Of a DNA stretch of 35,908 nucleotides, positions 7,218 to 15,699 are shown one piece after another. The stretch is from contig CAJUEY010000029.1 in assembly GCA_910585825.1 (NCBI GenBank), forward strand, positions 1-35,908, read 5' to 3'. The position numbers and the translations under genes are program-made. This DNA comes from an uncultured Lachnospiraceae bacterium. GTDB taxonomy: Bacteria; Bacillota; Clostridia; Lachnospirales; Lachnospiraceae. The notes under the pieces are model-generated. The model was not told the DNA's origin, searched no databases, and saw only the letters and a list, made by a program, of their open reading frames with translations. Position 1 is the first letter of the stretch. The number at the start of each line of letters is the position of its first letter.

Positions 7218-7258
7218 TCCTTTCATTTACCAAAGAAATCCATGGTGAAACTTTCCAA

Positions 7259-7287
7259 ACATAAAAAAATGATTTTGATTCATACTA
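7259..7287 (+). promoter_or_regulatory. Sigma-G-like promoter of the spore protein gene
   Basis: CATACTA (7281-7287) fits the sigma-G -10 pattern CATNHTA. ACATA (7259-7263) lies 17 bases upstream and fits GHATR except at the first base. The downstream gene is a classical sigma-G target. Confidence 0.6.
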
Positions 7288-7293
7288 TTCTCA

Positions 7294-7317
7294 GGATAAA
7301 CAAAACAACGTTTATCC
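7294..7317 (+). other. Hairpin at the 5' end of the SASP mRNA
   Basis: GGATAAAC (7294-7301) and GTTTATCC (7310-7317) form a perfect 8-bp stem with an 8-base loop. It begins at the predicted transcription start, so the mRNA would carry a terminal stem-loop. Confidence 0.5.
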
Positions 7318-7367
7318 AATACAAAAAACCGGCCCGGCCGGAGAAAAAACTATGGAGGTGTTTTACC

Positions 7368-7580
7368 ATGGCAAGTTCAAGTAGAACAAATAGAGTAGAG
7401 GTACCTGAGGCAAAAGAGGCGTTAAATCGTTTTAAGCAGGAAGTTGCATCTGAAATCGGTGTTCCTTTAAAAGAAGGTTACAACGGTGATCTTACTTCTG
7501 CACAGGCAGGTTCCATCGGCGGAGAAATGGTCCGTAAAATGATCCGCAGCCAGGAAGAGAAAATGTCTGCATCTAAGTAA
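7368..7580 (+). CDS. Alpha/beta-type small acid-soluble spore protein
   Basis: A 70-residue protein that coats and protects spore DNA in the forespore. The conserved body is clear: NRVEVPEAKEALNRFKQEVASEIGVPLKEGYNGDLTSAQAGSIGGEMVRKMI. It includes the EVASEIGV site where germination protease cuts and the GSIGGEMVRKMI DNA-binding helix. A longer open frame begins at 7242, but GGAGGTG at 7354-7360 and family alignment fix the ATG at 7368. Expression is expected in the forespore from the sigma-G-like promoter. It is monocistronic with a strong terminator. Confidence 0.95.
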   Translation: MASSSRTNRVEVPEAKEALNRFKQEVASEIGVPLKEGYNGDLTSAQAGSIGGEMVRKMIRSQEEKMSASK

Positions 7581-7611
7581 TATAAGAGAATGTAGCGGAT
7601 AACTTGAAAAA

Positions 7612-7658
7612 AGGGCGGAATACGAAGCGAAAAGGTTTCGTATTCCGTCTTTTTCTTT
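7612..7658 (+). terminator. Terminator of the spore protein gene
   Basis: CGGAATACGAA (7616-7626) pairs perfectly with TTCGTATTCCG (7637-7647), followed by TCTTTTTCTTT. Confidence 0.85.
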
Positions 7659-7750
7659 GAATCATCTATATTAAAAGGAACATTTTAAATGCTATGTTAT
7701 GGACGCAGAATATAAAAATCCGGAAAGATGCTTTCTGCAGTAATAATTGA

Positions 7751-7779
7751 TTGAGAAATAAAAAAGGATAGGATATAAT
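7751..7779 (+). promoter_or_regulatory. Promoter of the RNA methyltransferase gene
   Basis: TTGAGA (7751-7756), 17 bases, perfect TATAAT (7774-7779), about 85 bases before the start codon. Confidence 0.7.
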
Positions 7780-7866
7780 ATGGTTTAAAATTTAGATAAT
7801 ATTTCAAGGGAAGTGGCTGTGTGAAAAAAGTTGGCAGAGGGCAGACACATCACAGGCGGAGGAATT

Positions 7867-8643
7867 ATGATTACAAGTACATCCAATCCCCGGATTAAAA
7901 ATCTGGTATTGTTAGGAAAAAAAGCAAAAGCAAGAAAGGAACAGGGCGTCTTTCTGGCTGAGGGCAGAAAGATGACAGAAGAAGCGCCAAAGGAATGGAT
8001 TCGAGAATTATATGTGTCGGAATCTTATCTTTTAGAAAAAGAAAATGCCAAACGTCTTCGTGGAATGGAGTATGAAGTGCTTTCCGACCATGTAATGAAA
8101 GCGGCGGCTGATACTCAGACGCCTCAGGGTATTTTGGCTGTTGTTTCCATGCCCAGGTGGGATTTTTCCGGGTTCACAGAAAAGAACGGCGGCAGCTATC
8201 TGTTTTTAGAAGATATTCAAGACCCCGGCAATCTGGGAACCATGCTCAGAAGCGGAGAAGCGGCGGGGATCACAGCCGTAATTGCCAGCGGGGGGACTGT
8301 GGATTTGTACAATCCGAAAACGATACGCTCAACCATGGGGAGTATTTACCGGGTGCCTTTTTTTGTGGCGGAAGATTTTAAAAAGACGCTTATTAATGTG
8401 AAAGAGCGGGGGATAAAACTTTATGCGGCTCATTTAAAAGGAGACAGATTATATGACGAACCGGATTACAGACAAAAATGCGGTTTTTTAATCGGAAACG
8501 AAGGAAAAGGTCTGACCGAAGAGACTGTGGGGCTGGCAGACGAATATATCAAGATTCCTATGGAAGGAAATGTAGAATCCTTAAATGCAGCAATCGCGGC
8601 ATCTATTTTGATGTACGAAGTGAATAGACAGAAAAGGAGATAA
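7867..8643 (+). CDS. TrmH/SpoU-type RNA 2'-O-methyltransferase
   Basis: A 258-residue SPOUT methyltransferase that uses S-adenosylmethionine to methylate a ribose in rRNA or tRNA. The N-terminal substrate-binding part (1-95: TSTSNPRIKNLVLLGKKAKARKE, FLAEG) is of the RlmB/TsnR type. The trefoil-knot domain carries motif 1 with N122 and R128 (NLGTMLRSGEAAG), motif 2 GNEGKGL (210-216) and motif 3 IPMEGNVESLNAAIA (230-244). An in-frame TTG exists at 7831, but GGAGG just before the ATG at 7867 and the family N-terminus support the shorter form. Which nucleotide is modified is not deducible. Confidence 0.92.
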   Translation: MITSTSNPRIKNLVLLGKKAKARKEQGVFLAEGRKMTEEAPKEWIRELYVSESYLLEKENAKRLRGMEYEVLSDHVMKAAADTQTPQGILAVVSMPRWDFSGFTEKNGGSYLFLEDIQDPGNLGTMLRSGEAAGITAVIASGGTVDLYNPKTIRSTMGSIYRVPFFVAEDFKKTLINVKERGIKLYAAHLKGDRLYDEPDYRQKCGFLIGNEGKGLTEETVGLADEYIKIPMEGNVESLNAAIAASILMYEVNRQKRR

Positions 8644-8653
8644 AAGAGAAATC

Positions 8654-8920
8654 ATGTTTCGATTATGGGCAAAAGAATGGAAAAATAACCGTATGTTAAA
8701 AGATATTACGATAGAAAACAGTCAGGAAGATACGCGCACACATAAAGTTTTTCAGGCATTAGACGAGGTGTGTTATGCTTTCGATCTGGAAAAACCAATC
8801 TGGTTAGAATCCAACATAGAAGAATTTAAACGCCATGCCAAAACCAGATTTGGTCAGGACAGTTTCATTGAGCGGATTGGATTTGATTATCTGGAAATAC
8901 AGGTGATAGAGGAAGAATAA
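8654..8920 (+). CDS. Small conserved-looking protein of unknown function
   Basis: An 88-residue cytoplasmic protein that I do not recognise by domain. It starts 10 bases after the methyltransferase stop and is probably co-transcribed. The sequence is balanced and has a coding-like composition, with IERIGFDYLEIQVIEEE at the end and KPIWLESNIEEFKRHAKTRFGQ in the middle. It contains no membrane segment or signal peptide. The ribosome binding site for 8654 is weak, the nearest AAAGGAG lying about 15 bases away. M14 is an alternative start without a better site. Confidence 0.7.
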   Translation: MFRLWAKEWKNNRMLKDITIENSQEDTRTHKVFQALDEVCYAFDLEKPIWLESNIEEFKRHAKTRFGQDSFIERIGFDYLEIQVIEEE

Positions 8921-9028
8921 GGAAGAATAGAAGGAACATTTGATTTTTACAGAGATAAAGTGGAAAAGAACTCGATTAATATAGTAAAAGTGCACAAAAA
9001 ACAGCTAGTTCTTTTGGTAAATATAGTG

Positions 9029-9057
9029 GTGAAAATTTGAAAAAAAGATGATATAAT
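9029..9057 (+). promoter_or_regulatory. Promoter of the large surface protein gene
   Basis: The extended -10 TGATATAAT has TATAAT at 9052-9057. The best -35 at 17 bases is GTGAAA (9029-9034). Transcription would start near 9064. Confidence 0.5.
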
Positions 9058-9063
9058 GGAATT

Positions 9064-9088
9064 ACAAATATTGTCTTAAAATATTTGT
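9064..9088 (+). other. Hairpin at the 5' end of the surface protein mRNA
   Basis: ACAAATATT (9064-9072) and AATATTTGT (9080-9088) form a perfect 9-bp AT-rich stem with a 7-base loop, positioned at the predicted transcription start. It could stabilise the transcript. There is no T-tract for termination. Confidence 0.45.
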
Positions 9089-9138
9089 GGGTTATTTGTC
9101 CATTACGAAAAGATCAAAAAGCAATAAGAAGGAGGGGA

Positions 9139-9234
9139 ATGAAACAAATTATAAAAATGTACACGCCTATTGCAGATGTTTTCGTGAACGTATTTTTGCT
9201 TTACCCGTCGTGGTTTAAGCAGAATGGAAAATGA
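9139..9234 (+). CDS. Putative 31-residue leader peptide
   Basis: The short ORF MKQIIKMYTPIADVFVNVFLL... ends in WFKQNGK at a TGA. A very strong ribosome binding site, AAGGAGGGG, lies just before its ATG. Its stop is 17 bases before the ATG of the large surface protein, so the ribosome binding site of that gene lies immediately after this stop. The peptide is partly hydrophobic in the middle but has no recognised motif. It may be a regulatory upstream ORF, or the strong site may be coincidental in an A/G-rich leader. Confidence 0.4.
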   Translation: MKQIIKMYTPIADVFVNVFLLYPSWFKQNGK

Positions 9235-9251
9235 AAAAGGAGAAATGAAAA

Positions 9252-12200
9252 ATGAAATTGAAAAAATGTATATTGTCAGGGGTTCTCGCTGCATCTATGC
9301 TGTGCGAGAGCTTATTTGGAGTTGCCCTGATGAACCCGGTCCAGGTCTACGCGGAAGAAGTGGACAATACGGGAGCAGATCAATATGAGAATGTTGCATT
9401 GAACAAGGCAGTTAAAACCTCCAGTGTCGACAAGTCCGGATCAAATCTGGCGGGTTCAAACGCAGTAGACGGTGATACCGCTACCAAGTGGACCAGTGTT
9501 GAGCTGAGCGTTGAATCGCCGCAGTGGCTGCAGATTGACCTGGGAGATCAGAGCACGAGAACTACAGTTGACAGAATTGAGATTACGTTTGATGGCGAGG
9601 CATGGAATCAGGGGTATGAGATTCTGACTTATGATTCTGAAAAGAATGCATCACGCCATACAGTGAAAACAATCGGCAATGCCGGACCGAGCGGCGGAGA
9701 AGGCCAGGATGCTGAAAATCGGACAGATTCGACAGATACTATTCGCCGAAATAACAGCAATGAGAAAATTATATTAAGAAGGTATGTGAGATTTGCTTTT
9801 ACCGGTTCGGGCGCAACGAAAGCATCCGTAGCTGAAATCAAAATTTACGGAACGAATACCGTGAGAGTTTATGGACCGAGCGTTAAATTGACCGCTCCGG
9901 CAGCAAATGAATATCCCCAACCGGCAGAAGTTGCAGCTCCCGAACAGGATGCAGCAGTACATCATACAGTTCTGGCTGACAGAGCAACGCCGGCTGCGAC
10001 ATTGATTAAAAAGGGCACCGGTACACGGGAAACGGAAGATCGTGTTGTGGGCGCGGGCTCTCAGTCGGTTTCGGCTCCTATCTGGAGAGACGGTGAAGTG
10101 ATGGGAGAACTGACGAACGAGCAGATGTTTGTACAAGACGGTACATATGGCTTTAATGCGCCGGTTCAGACGGTTGGAACGTTGAATAAGTTTGATGTAT
10201 GGGGAACTGATATCAAGGTTATTTCTTTCCAGTTGTATTTGAAGAGATTGCCGAACGGTACAAAAAGTATTTTTGGCAAGGGCAATAAATATGCTATGCA
10301 GATAACAAATAATAAGCTGCTCATATTTATGAACAGTAATACTGACCACGGCTGGCCACAGCAAAATTTTTCGATCGATCAGAATTTCGTGGGTAAATGG
10401 CATGATGTTTTGATGGTAGTGGATGGCAACCGTCAGAGGTTATATGTAGATGGTGTGGCGTCAGTGAATGACGGTGACAGACCTGAGGGGGCAACGGCAC
10501 TTGAGAATCCTTCGGGAGGAGTACAGCCATTCACGCTTGGGTACAACTTATCTGATACTGATGAATCTGGACATAGTACGGTAGACAGTCAGATATTTAC
10601 AAAAGACGATGGATATATCGCAAGATTCAAATTCTATACTAATGCAGACCGTAATAACGTAACAAACGGCGCCGGAACAGATATTTCGGATGCAAAACAG
10701 TTATCAGAGGAAGCGGTTGAGTTGATTAATATACAAACGCTGGAAGGAACCGATGGAGTATCAAGGGATGACGTTTACGATATTATCACAAACCAGATTC
10801 AGAAAGAAGATCCGGCAGTGCGTATTTCACTTTGCCCATACAGCAGATCTACCGTATGGCAGAAGAAAGGCGGTGACGGCTGGACAGATTTAGCTGCAAC
10901 AGAGAAATTTGCCGCAGATACAAAATACAGAGCGGTAACAAGACTGATTGCGGATGATGGATTTATCTTTGATCAGAGCAGTATAGAGAATGTTTTGAAT
11001 ACTCTGGAAGATGGAACAGAGGATAGCAGTGCAGAAACAACTGTAGCGATTTCTAATAAAGAAAGAGAGCTGACCATTAAGACTTATTATAATTGTGATG
11101 CAGCAGATGTTGAGGAGACCTGTCATATAGATGAAATTCTGGTGGCAGATGATCCGATTATAATGACAGCTGGTGACAATAATGTAAAAATAGGCGCAGA
11201 AGCAATCGGAGTTGGTAAATGTAATACCCATAAGGAAGCAACAATAAAATACACATATGCATTGCCGGAAGGCGAGACGCGTGTTACCTTGAATGAAGCA
11301 GACGGAACCCTTGCAGCTGTTTCATCAACAAAAGGAGTAATTGGATACGATCCGGTAACCCTTACCATAACAGCAACGTTGATGAACGGCGATCAGGCGG
11401 TTCAGGTTGGCGACAATGAAGTTAAAGTAACAAGGACGATAAATGTGCAGGTAGATCCGGCGCAGGAAGAAGACGATCAGACAATTGAAGCGGCTCCGGC
11501 TGTTACAATACAGTCTCCGGTCATCGGCGAGTTTCCCCAGGTGGCGGATGTTGCACTGCCGGACGAGGCAAAGCATTTTAACGACATTGCAGACAGGATG
11601 AATCCGGAAGCTACGTTAGAGCCGCTGACAGAAGACTATATTAAGAACAGCAATTATATCAAAACGGATGCAAGCGCGAACAACAACCGCCCGGTTCAGC
11701 CTAACAATGAGTGGATGAATGCATGGAATGCAGACAAAAACGCTGAAGAGGATAATCAAAAATATTCAAACATCATTGATAATGTAGACGGAGTGATAGG
11801 CTTTAACGGAGTGGGCCAGACGCCCGGCGATACGAATAAATTCGACGTATTCGGAGAAGACATCAAGCTGGTGTCCTTTAAGTTGTATCTGAACAAATGG
11901 CCGGAAAACCCATACAACGTCACAGCCGATGACGGCGCTACGCTGGACATCTACGGCAAGGGAAGAAAATATGCGATGCAGGTAACCAGCACGAAGCGGC
12001 TGATTATGTATATGCATGCCCGCAACGGCGGATGGCCGCAGCAGACATTCCAGGCGGACGACAGTTTCTTAGGCAAGTGGCATAACATCTTCATGGTAGT
12101 CGACGGAAAAGGATGGCAGAGGCTGTATGTCGATGGAGTGGCTTCAGAGACGCCTGCCGGCAGGCCGGCTCAGGGTACCGCATACGCAATGGAGGTTACC

Positions 12201-14174
12201 GGAGACCACAGGAAACCGTTTACGCTGGGCTACAACTCCACGGCGAATCATCCGACCTGGTACGACGGCATATTTACAAATGATTACGGCTACATTGCGG
12301 ACTTTGAGTTCTACAGCGACAAGAACTATGACAACATCATCAACGGAGCCGGAACAGATATTTCAGAAGCACAGGTGCTGACGGAAGAGATGGCGGAAAT
12401 CATCGACCTGGAGACGCTTGAGGGTAAATACAATGCGGACGACATCGGAACAATCTTGACAAACCTGCTCCAGGAGAGGAATGCGACGGCGTGCATTACG
12501 GCAAGCCCGTATGTTGCAAAGACGAACTGGAGCCAGAAACAGGAAGACGGCACATACGAGAACCTGGACAAAATAAATGCAGAGGCGTTTACGTACTCTT
12601 CCTCCTACCGCTCCACAACAACGCTCACTGCATATGACGGATTCGCATTCAGCAATACAGAAGAGTTTAAGAAAGCAGTTGCGGATAAATTCCATTCAGC
12701 AGGCGACATGGATGCGCCTACTGTTGAAGTAACCGTTGGACCGAATGCAGCGAAGGAAGCAAATAAAGTGCTGACGATTACAGCTACTTACGGCGAGACA
12801 GAAGAAGCTCCGTGTACATGCGAGGTAGAAGTTGTCACGCCTCCGGCTCCGATAGAAGTTGAGATTCCGGAAGATGCAGACACAGCAACAGCAGATCTGC
12901 CGGATCTGACAAAAAATGTGGCGGTTAAATGTCTGAAGGATGAGCATCCGGTTGAGGGACGCATCCTGTTCGACTGGGCGGTTGCAGAAGGCAGCGAAGA
13001 CAAGATTGAAATCAATTCCGACAAGAAACTTGTTGCAAAACAGTCGGGTACGGCGACACTGAATGTGACAGCCACATTCCAGGTTAAAAATAGTGAGGAC
13101 CAATGGGTGACATATCAGAACGGTGAGGGAGAAGACGTAACCACAACGATCAACGTCACCGTAACAGTGACAAAAGCAGGCGCGGCAGCTCAGGAAGATC
13201 TGGAGGCTCTGGAAGGTGCAGCGGATCAGGCGAATGCGGATTATCCGGAAAGCGTAAAAGATGATTATACAGAAGCTGCATGGAATGCGCTTCAGGCTGC
13301 AATCACGGCAGCAAGAGATCTGGCAGGTAATCCGAATGCGACAGCAGCGCAGGTTACAGCAGCAGCAGAAAACCTGCAGAATGCAATCAGCGCCCTTGCA
13401 AACGCAAAGAGTCCAAAAGGACTTGCAAAAGACGCGCTTAAGGCAGTTTTGGACAACGCAGAATTAAAGGCGCTGATCGAAGGCAATAACAGCGATAAGA
13501 AATACACGGCGGAGAGCTATAAGGCTCTTACAGATGCTTATGCAGCAGCACAAAACGGACTGACGACTGCAGACGCAGCAACGCTTGGAGCCTTGAAGAC
13601 AGCTCTTGAGACAGCTTGGAAGAGCGGGCTGAAAGAGGCACAGGCGGGTCCGGGCGGCAACAACGGCGGCTCAGGCGTAAAAGACGGCGAAATACTTACC
13701 GGAGCAGACGGAAGCAAGTACCAGGTTGCAAGCGCGAAAGACAAGACGGTCATCATTACAAAGGGAGTCGATGCAAAGACGATCAAAGTAGGACCGACTG
13801 TAGCGCTTAAGGGAGATACCTATAAAGTAATCGGCATCGGCAACAGCGCATTTGCAGGATTGAAGAAGGCGACCAAAGTTGTCATCAACGGAAACGTAAC
13901 GAGCATCGGCGACAAGGCGTTTGCAAAATCCAAGAAAATCAAGAACGTGACGATCGGAGCAGACGTAACGAAGATCGGCAAGCAGGCGTTCATGAACTGT
14001 ACAAAGTTAAGCAAGGTAATCCTGAAAGGAACAGGATTAACGAATAAGAGCTTTGGAAAGAAGGCGTTCAGCAAGACAGCGAAGAAAGTAGCTGTAAAAT
14101 GGGGCAAAGTAAAAGGAAAACAGCGCACCCAGTTAAAGAAGGCTTTGAAGAAGGCAGGCATGAAAGTGAAATAA
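9252..14174 (+). CDS. Large secreted multidomain surface protein (F5/8C, duplicated LamG module, FIVAR, LRR)
   Basis: A 1640-residue protein with a Sec signal peptide (1-34, ending near VQVYAEE). Domains in order: F5/8 type C carbohydrate-binding domain (about 44-205, ALNKAVKTSS...AVDGDTATKW); a LamG-like module (about 210-600); an Ig/Big-like stretch (640-745); a second, divergent copy of the module (751-1190); an Ig-like domain (1197-1308); two FIVAR helical domains (1313-1388 and 1390-1463); a Gly/Asn linker (GPGGNNGGSG); and BspA-like leucine-rich repeats (1524-1617, repeats like VTSIGDKAFAKSKKIKNVTIG) with a very basic end. No LPXTG, LysM or SLH anchor is present, and I see no catalytic domain. 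It probably binds glycans or host or plant polymers outside the cell. AAAAGGAG lies nine bases before the start. Confidence 0.88.
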   Translation: MKLKKCILSGVLAASMLCESLFGVALMNPVQVYAEEVDNTGADQYENVALNKAVKTSSVDKSGSNLAGSNAVDGDTATKWTSVELSVESPQWLQIDLGDQSTRTTVDRIEITFDGEAWNQGYEILTYDSEKNASRHTVKTIGNAGPSGGEGQDAENRTDSTDTIRRNNSNEKIILRRYVRFAFTGSGATKASVAEIKIYGTNTVRVYGPSVKLTAPAANEYPQPAEVAAPEQDAAVHHTVLADRATPAATLIKKGTGTRETEDRVVGAGSQSVSAPIWRDGEVMGELTNEQMFVQDGTYGFNAPVQTVGTLNKFDVWGTDIKVISFQLYLKRLPNGTKSIFGKGNKYAMQITNNKLLIFMNSNTDHGWPQQNFSIDQNFVGKWHDVLMVVDGNRQRLYVDGVASVNDGDRPEGATALENPSGGVQPFTLGYNLSDTDESGHSTVDSQIFTKDDGYIARFKFYTNADRNNVTNGAGTDISDAKQLSEEAVELINIQTLEGTDGVSRDDVYDIITNQIQKEDPAVRISLCPYSRSTVWQKKGGDGWTDLAATEKFAADTKYRAVTRLIADDGFIFDQSSIENVLNTLEDGTEDSSAETTVAISNKERELTIKTYYNCDAADVEETCHIDEILVADDPIIMTAGDNNVKIGAEAIGVGKCNTHKEATIKYTYALPEGETRVTLNEADGTLAAVSSTKGVIGYDPVTLTITATLMNGDQAVQVGDNEVKVTRTINVQVDPAQEEDDQTIEAAPAVTIQSPVIGEFPQVADVALPDEAKHFNDIADRMNPEATLEPLTEDYIKNSNYIKTDASANNNRPVQPNNEWMNAWNADKNAEEDNQKYSNIIDNVDGVIGFNGVGQTPGDTNKFDVFGEDIKLVSFKLYLNKWPENPYNVTADDGATLDIYGKGRKYAMQVTSTKRLIMYMHARNGGWPQQTFQADDSFLGKWHNIFMVVDGKGWQRLYVDGVASETPAGRPAQGTAYAMEVTGDHRKPFTLGYNSTANHPTWYDGIFTNDYGYIADFEFYSDKNYDNIINGAGTDISEAQVLTEEMAEIIDLETLEGKYNADDIGTILTNLLQERNATACITASPYVAKTNWSQKQEDGTYENLDKINAEAFTYSSSYRSTTTLTAYDGFAFSNTEEFKKAVADKFHSAGDMDAPTVEVTVGPNAAKEANKVLTITATYGETEEAPCTCEVEVVTPPAPIEVEIPEDADTATADLPDLTKNVAVKCLKDEHPVEGRILFDWAVAEGSEDKIEINSDKKLVAKQSGTATLNVTATFQVKNSEDQWVTYQNGEGEDVTTTINVTVTVTKAGAAAQEDLEALEGAADQANADYPESVKDDYTEAAWNALQAAITAARDLAGNPNATAAQVTAAAENLQNAISALANAKSPKGLAKDALKAVLDNAELKALIEGNNSDKKYTAESYKALTDAYAAAQNGLTTADAATLGALKTALETAWKSGLKEAQAGPGGNNGGSGVKDGEILTGADGSKYQVASAKDKTVIITKGVDAKTIKVGPTVALKGDTYKVIGIGNSAFAGLKKATKVVINGNVTSIGDKAFAKSKKIKNVTIGADVTKIGKQAFMNCTKLSKVILKGTGLTNKSFGKKAFSKTAKKVAVKWGKVKGKQRTQLKKALKKAGMKVK

Positions 14175-14200
14175 ATATAAACTGAATAAATAACCGTTTA

Positions 14201-14263
14201 TATAAGAAAAGAAACTGTCCGCTTTGCGATTTAAAATCGCAAAGCGGCAGTTTCTTTTTAGGA
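14201..14263. terminator. Strong bidirectional terminator
   Basis: GAAACTG-T-CCGCTTTGCGATTT (14211-14232) pairs with AATCGCAAAGCGG-CAGTTTC (14235-14253), followed by TTTTT. The opposite strand has TTTTCTTATA. It separates the surface protein from the convergent hydrolase gene and touches that gene's stop codon. Confidence 0.88.
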
Positions 14264-14923
14264 AAAATCTCTGAGAAATTCATTCAGCAAAGGAAACAGC
14301 TTTGGACTGTGCACGACATAGCTGAAATGGGTTTCGCCCGGCAGTATTTTCAAGACGGCGTCTGGAATCGAAGATGCAATCCGTTTCGTCTCTCTTTTTT
14401 TCACGATATCCTTAGAACCGGCCAGAACCAGAGTGGGGGTTGTGATTTTGCCAAGGTCAGATTTTTTAATGTGAGGTTCTTTTAACATCAGAGCAGTGAG
14501 AGGATCTTTGTTCTTGAGATAAAGAAGACGAATTGGCAGCCTTGTGGATAATTTTAATCCCCGGGGCGTTAAATTTGCGCCGCTGACAATGAGGGAAGAA
14601 AACAGAAAAGGGCGTTTATAAGCTGCGATAAGGCCGATAATGCCGCCGTCGCTGAATCCATAAAAAGCCGGTTTCACCAGATCCAGCGCATGGACAAAAG
14701 CAATGATATCCTCTGCCATATCAGTATAGTGGAAAGTACTTACAGAAGCGCTGAGACCATGGCCTCTGCTGTCTAAGGCATAAACCGTATGCTCTTTGGA
14801 GAGCTCCGGAATCAATACATCGAAAATTTTGTGGGTTTCTTTGTTGCCGTGTACCAGAATGACAGGGGAGCCTTCTCCTGATTTTTCGTAATAAATAATC
14901 TGGCCGTTTAATTGAATATACAT
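14258..14923 (-). CDS. Alpha/beta hydrolase
   Basis: A 221-residue cytoplasmic alpha/beta-hydrolase. The catalytic triad can be read as S91 in the elbow GFSDGG, D172 in AGSKDIV and H199 in GETHFSYV. The oxyanion segment is VILVHGN (21-27), and LDSRGHGLSA (50-59) is typical of the family. The protein is short for the fold and has only a small lid segment around 120-155. The substrate, an ester, amide or thioester, cannot be predicted. The ribosome binding site AAGGAAAGG lies rather far from the ATG (about 14 bases). It is a single gene with its own promoter. Confidence 0.87.
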   Translation of the reverse strand: MYIQLNGQIIYYEKSGEGSPVILVHGNKETHKIFDVLIPELSKEHTVYALDSRGHGLSASVSTFHYTDMAEDIIAFVHALDLVKPAFYGFSDGGIIGLIAAYKRPFLFSSLIVSGANLTPRGLKLSTRLPIRLLYLKNKDPLTALMLKEPHIKKSDLGKITTPTLVLAGSKDIVKKRETKRIASSIPDAVLKILPGETHFSYVVHSPKLFPLLNEFLRDFS

Positions 14924-14970
14924 ATTAGATTTTATAATCCTTTCCTTATGGATTTGTGATTCTATGGCTC

Positions 14971-14999
14971 AGTATAACATATTTGGCGCTGCTGTGAAA
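14971..14999 (-). promoter_or_regulatory. Promoter of the alpha/beta hydrolase gene
   Basis: On the minus strand TTTCAC (14994-14999), 17 bases, TATACT (14971-14976). Confidence 0.5.
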
Positions 15000-15042
15000 C
15001 CAAAGACAAAAGAATATTGTGAAGAAAAATAATATGGAATAC

Positions 15043-15071
15043 TTGCTATTATTTCTCAGGCTTGATACAAT
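15043..15071 (+). promoter_or_regulatory. Promoter of the small membrane protein gene
   Basis: TTGCTA (15043-15048), 17 bases, TACAAT (15066-15071) preceded by TGA as an extended -10. It lies back to back with the hydrolase promoter. Confidence 0.6.
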
Positions 15072-15111
15072 TTGAAATAATAGAACAATAGAAAAATAAG
15101 GATGGATGATC

Positions 15112-15537
15112 ATGAAAAATGAATGGAGGATATGGGAAATTATCATAGAGACCATTACAGTCATTGCGGTTATTGTGTTCGTTGGACTGCAGATTTATTA
15201 TGGCTATATATATGAAAGGAGCGTAATGACGCTTCTATATCATCTGCTGCCGGTTTTGTTTCTTTACGCCGGCATGACAGTTCTGCAGATGTATCCGGAA
15301 TTGTTAAATGGAAACAGCGGCGAGCCGCTGCAGGGAAAAGTGCATATGTACGGAGTGCGTATGGTGAGGAATTGTAAGATGCTGGTGATATTTGGAATGT
15401 TGTTTCCATCCGCCGCGGATGCTTTGGGAATCGAAATGGATGCAGCCTACAGTCTGCTTATTATGGCAGGCGTACTTGGTACGATCGTTTATTATCTGGT
15501 TCGGATTTATCAATATAATTCTTCCCAAAAAGATTAA
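15112..15537 (+). CDS. Small integral membrane protein of unknown function
   Basis: A 141-residue protein with four likely membrane segments at about 8-30, 40-60, 88-108 and 113-133. Polar loops (GNSGEPLQGKVHMYGVRMVRN) lie between the second and third. I do not recognise the family. An ATG two codons upstream (15106) is in frame, but AAGGA nine bases before 15112 gives better spacing, so MKNEWRIWE is chosen as the N-terminus. It is monocistronic, with its own promoter and terminator. Confidence 0.65.
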   Translation: MKNEWRIWEIIIETITVIAVIVFVGLQIYYGYIYERSVMTLLYHLLPVLFLYAGMTVLQMYPELLNGNSGEPLQGKVHMYGVRMVRNCKMLVIFGMLFPSAADALGIEMDAAYSLLIMAGVLGTIVYYLVRIYQYNSSQKD

Positions 15538-15555
15538 AGACAGGATGATAAAAAG

Positions 15556-15611
15556 AAGGAGCTGTTGCCCGGCAGATTATGTTCTGCTTTTGCAACAGCC
15601 CCTTTCTTTTA
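15556..15611. terminator. Bidirectional terminator
   Basis: AAGGAGCTGTTGC (15556-15568) pairs with GCAACAGCCCCTT (15592-15604) around an inner GGCAGA/TCTGC hairpin and is followed by TCTTTT. The minus strand also has a T-rich exit, so it may serve the cspA-like gene too. Confidence 0.75.
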
Positions 15612-15699
15612 ATCAATTCCTGTTCCACTATCCTAATCATCAAGGTGTATATATGAGAAAGGTACGTTGAAAAGTATCTGATTAATAAATAGTAATAAA

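Noticed and set aside
9774..10403. Long minus-strand open frames inside the surface protein gene
   Set aside because: They have no ribosome binding sites and show shadow-like composition opposite a clear coding frame with recognisable domains.
14100..14174. LPXTG-type sorting signal at the end of the large surface protein
   Set aside because: The end is basic with no LPXTG and no hydrophobic helix.
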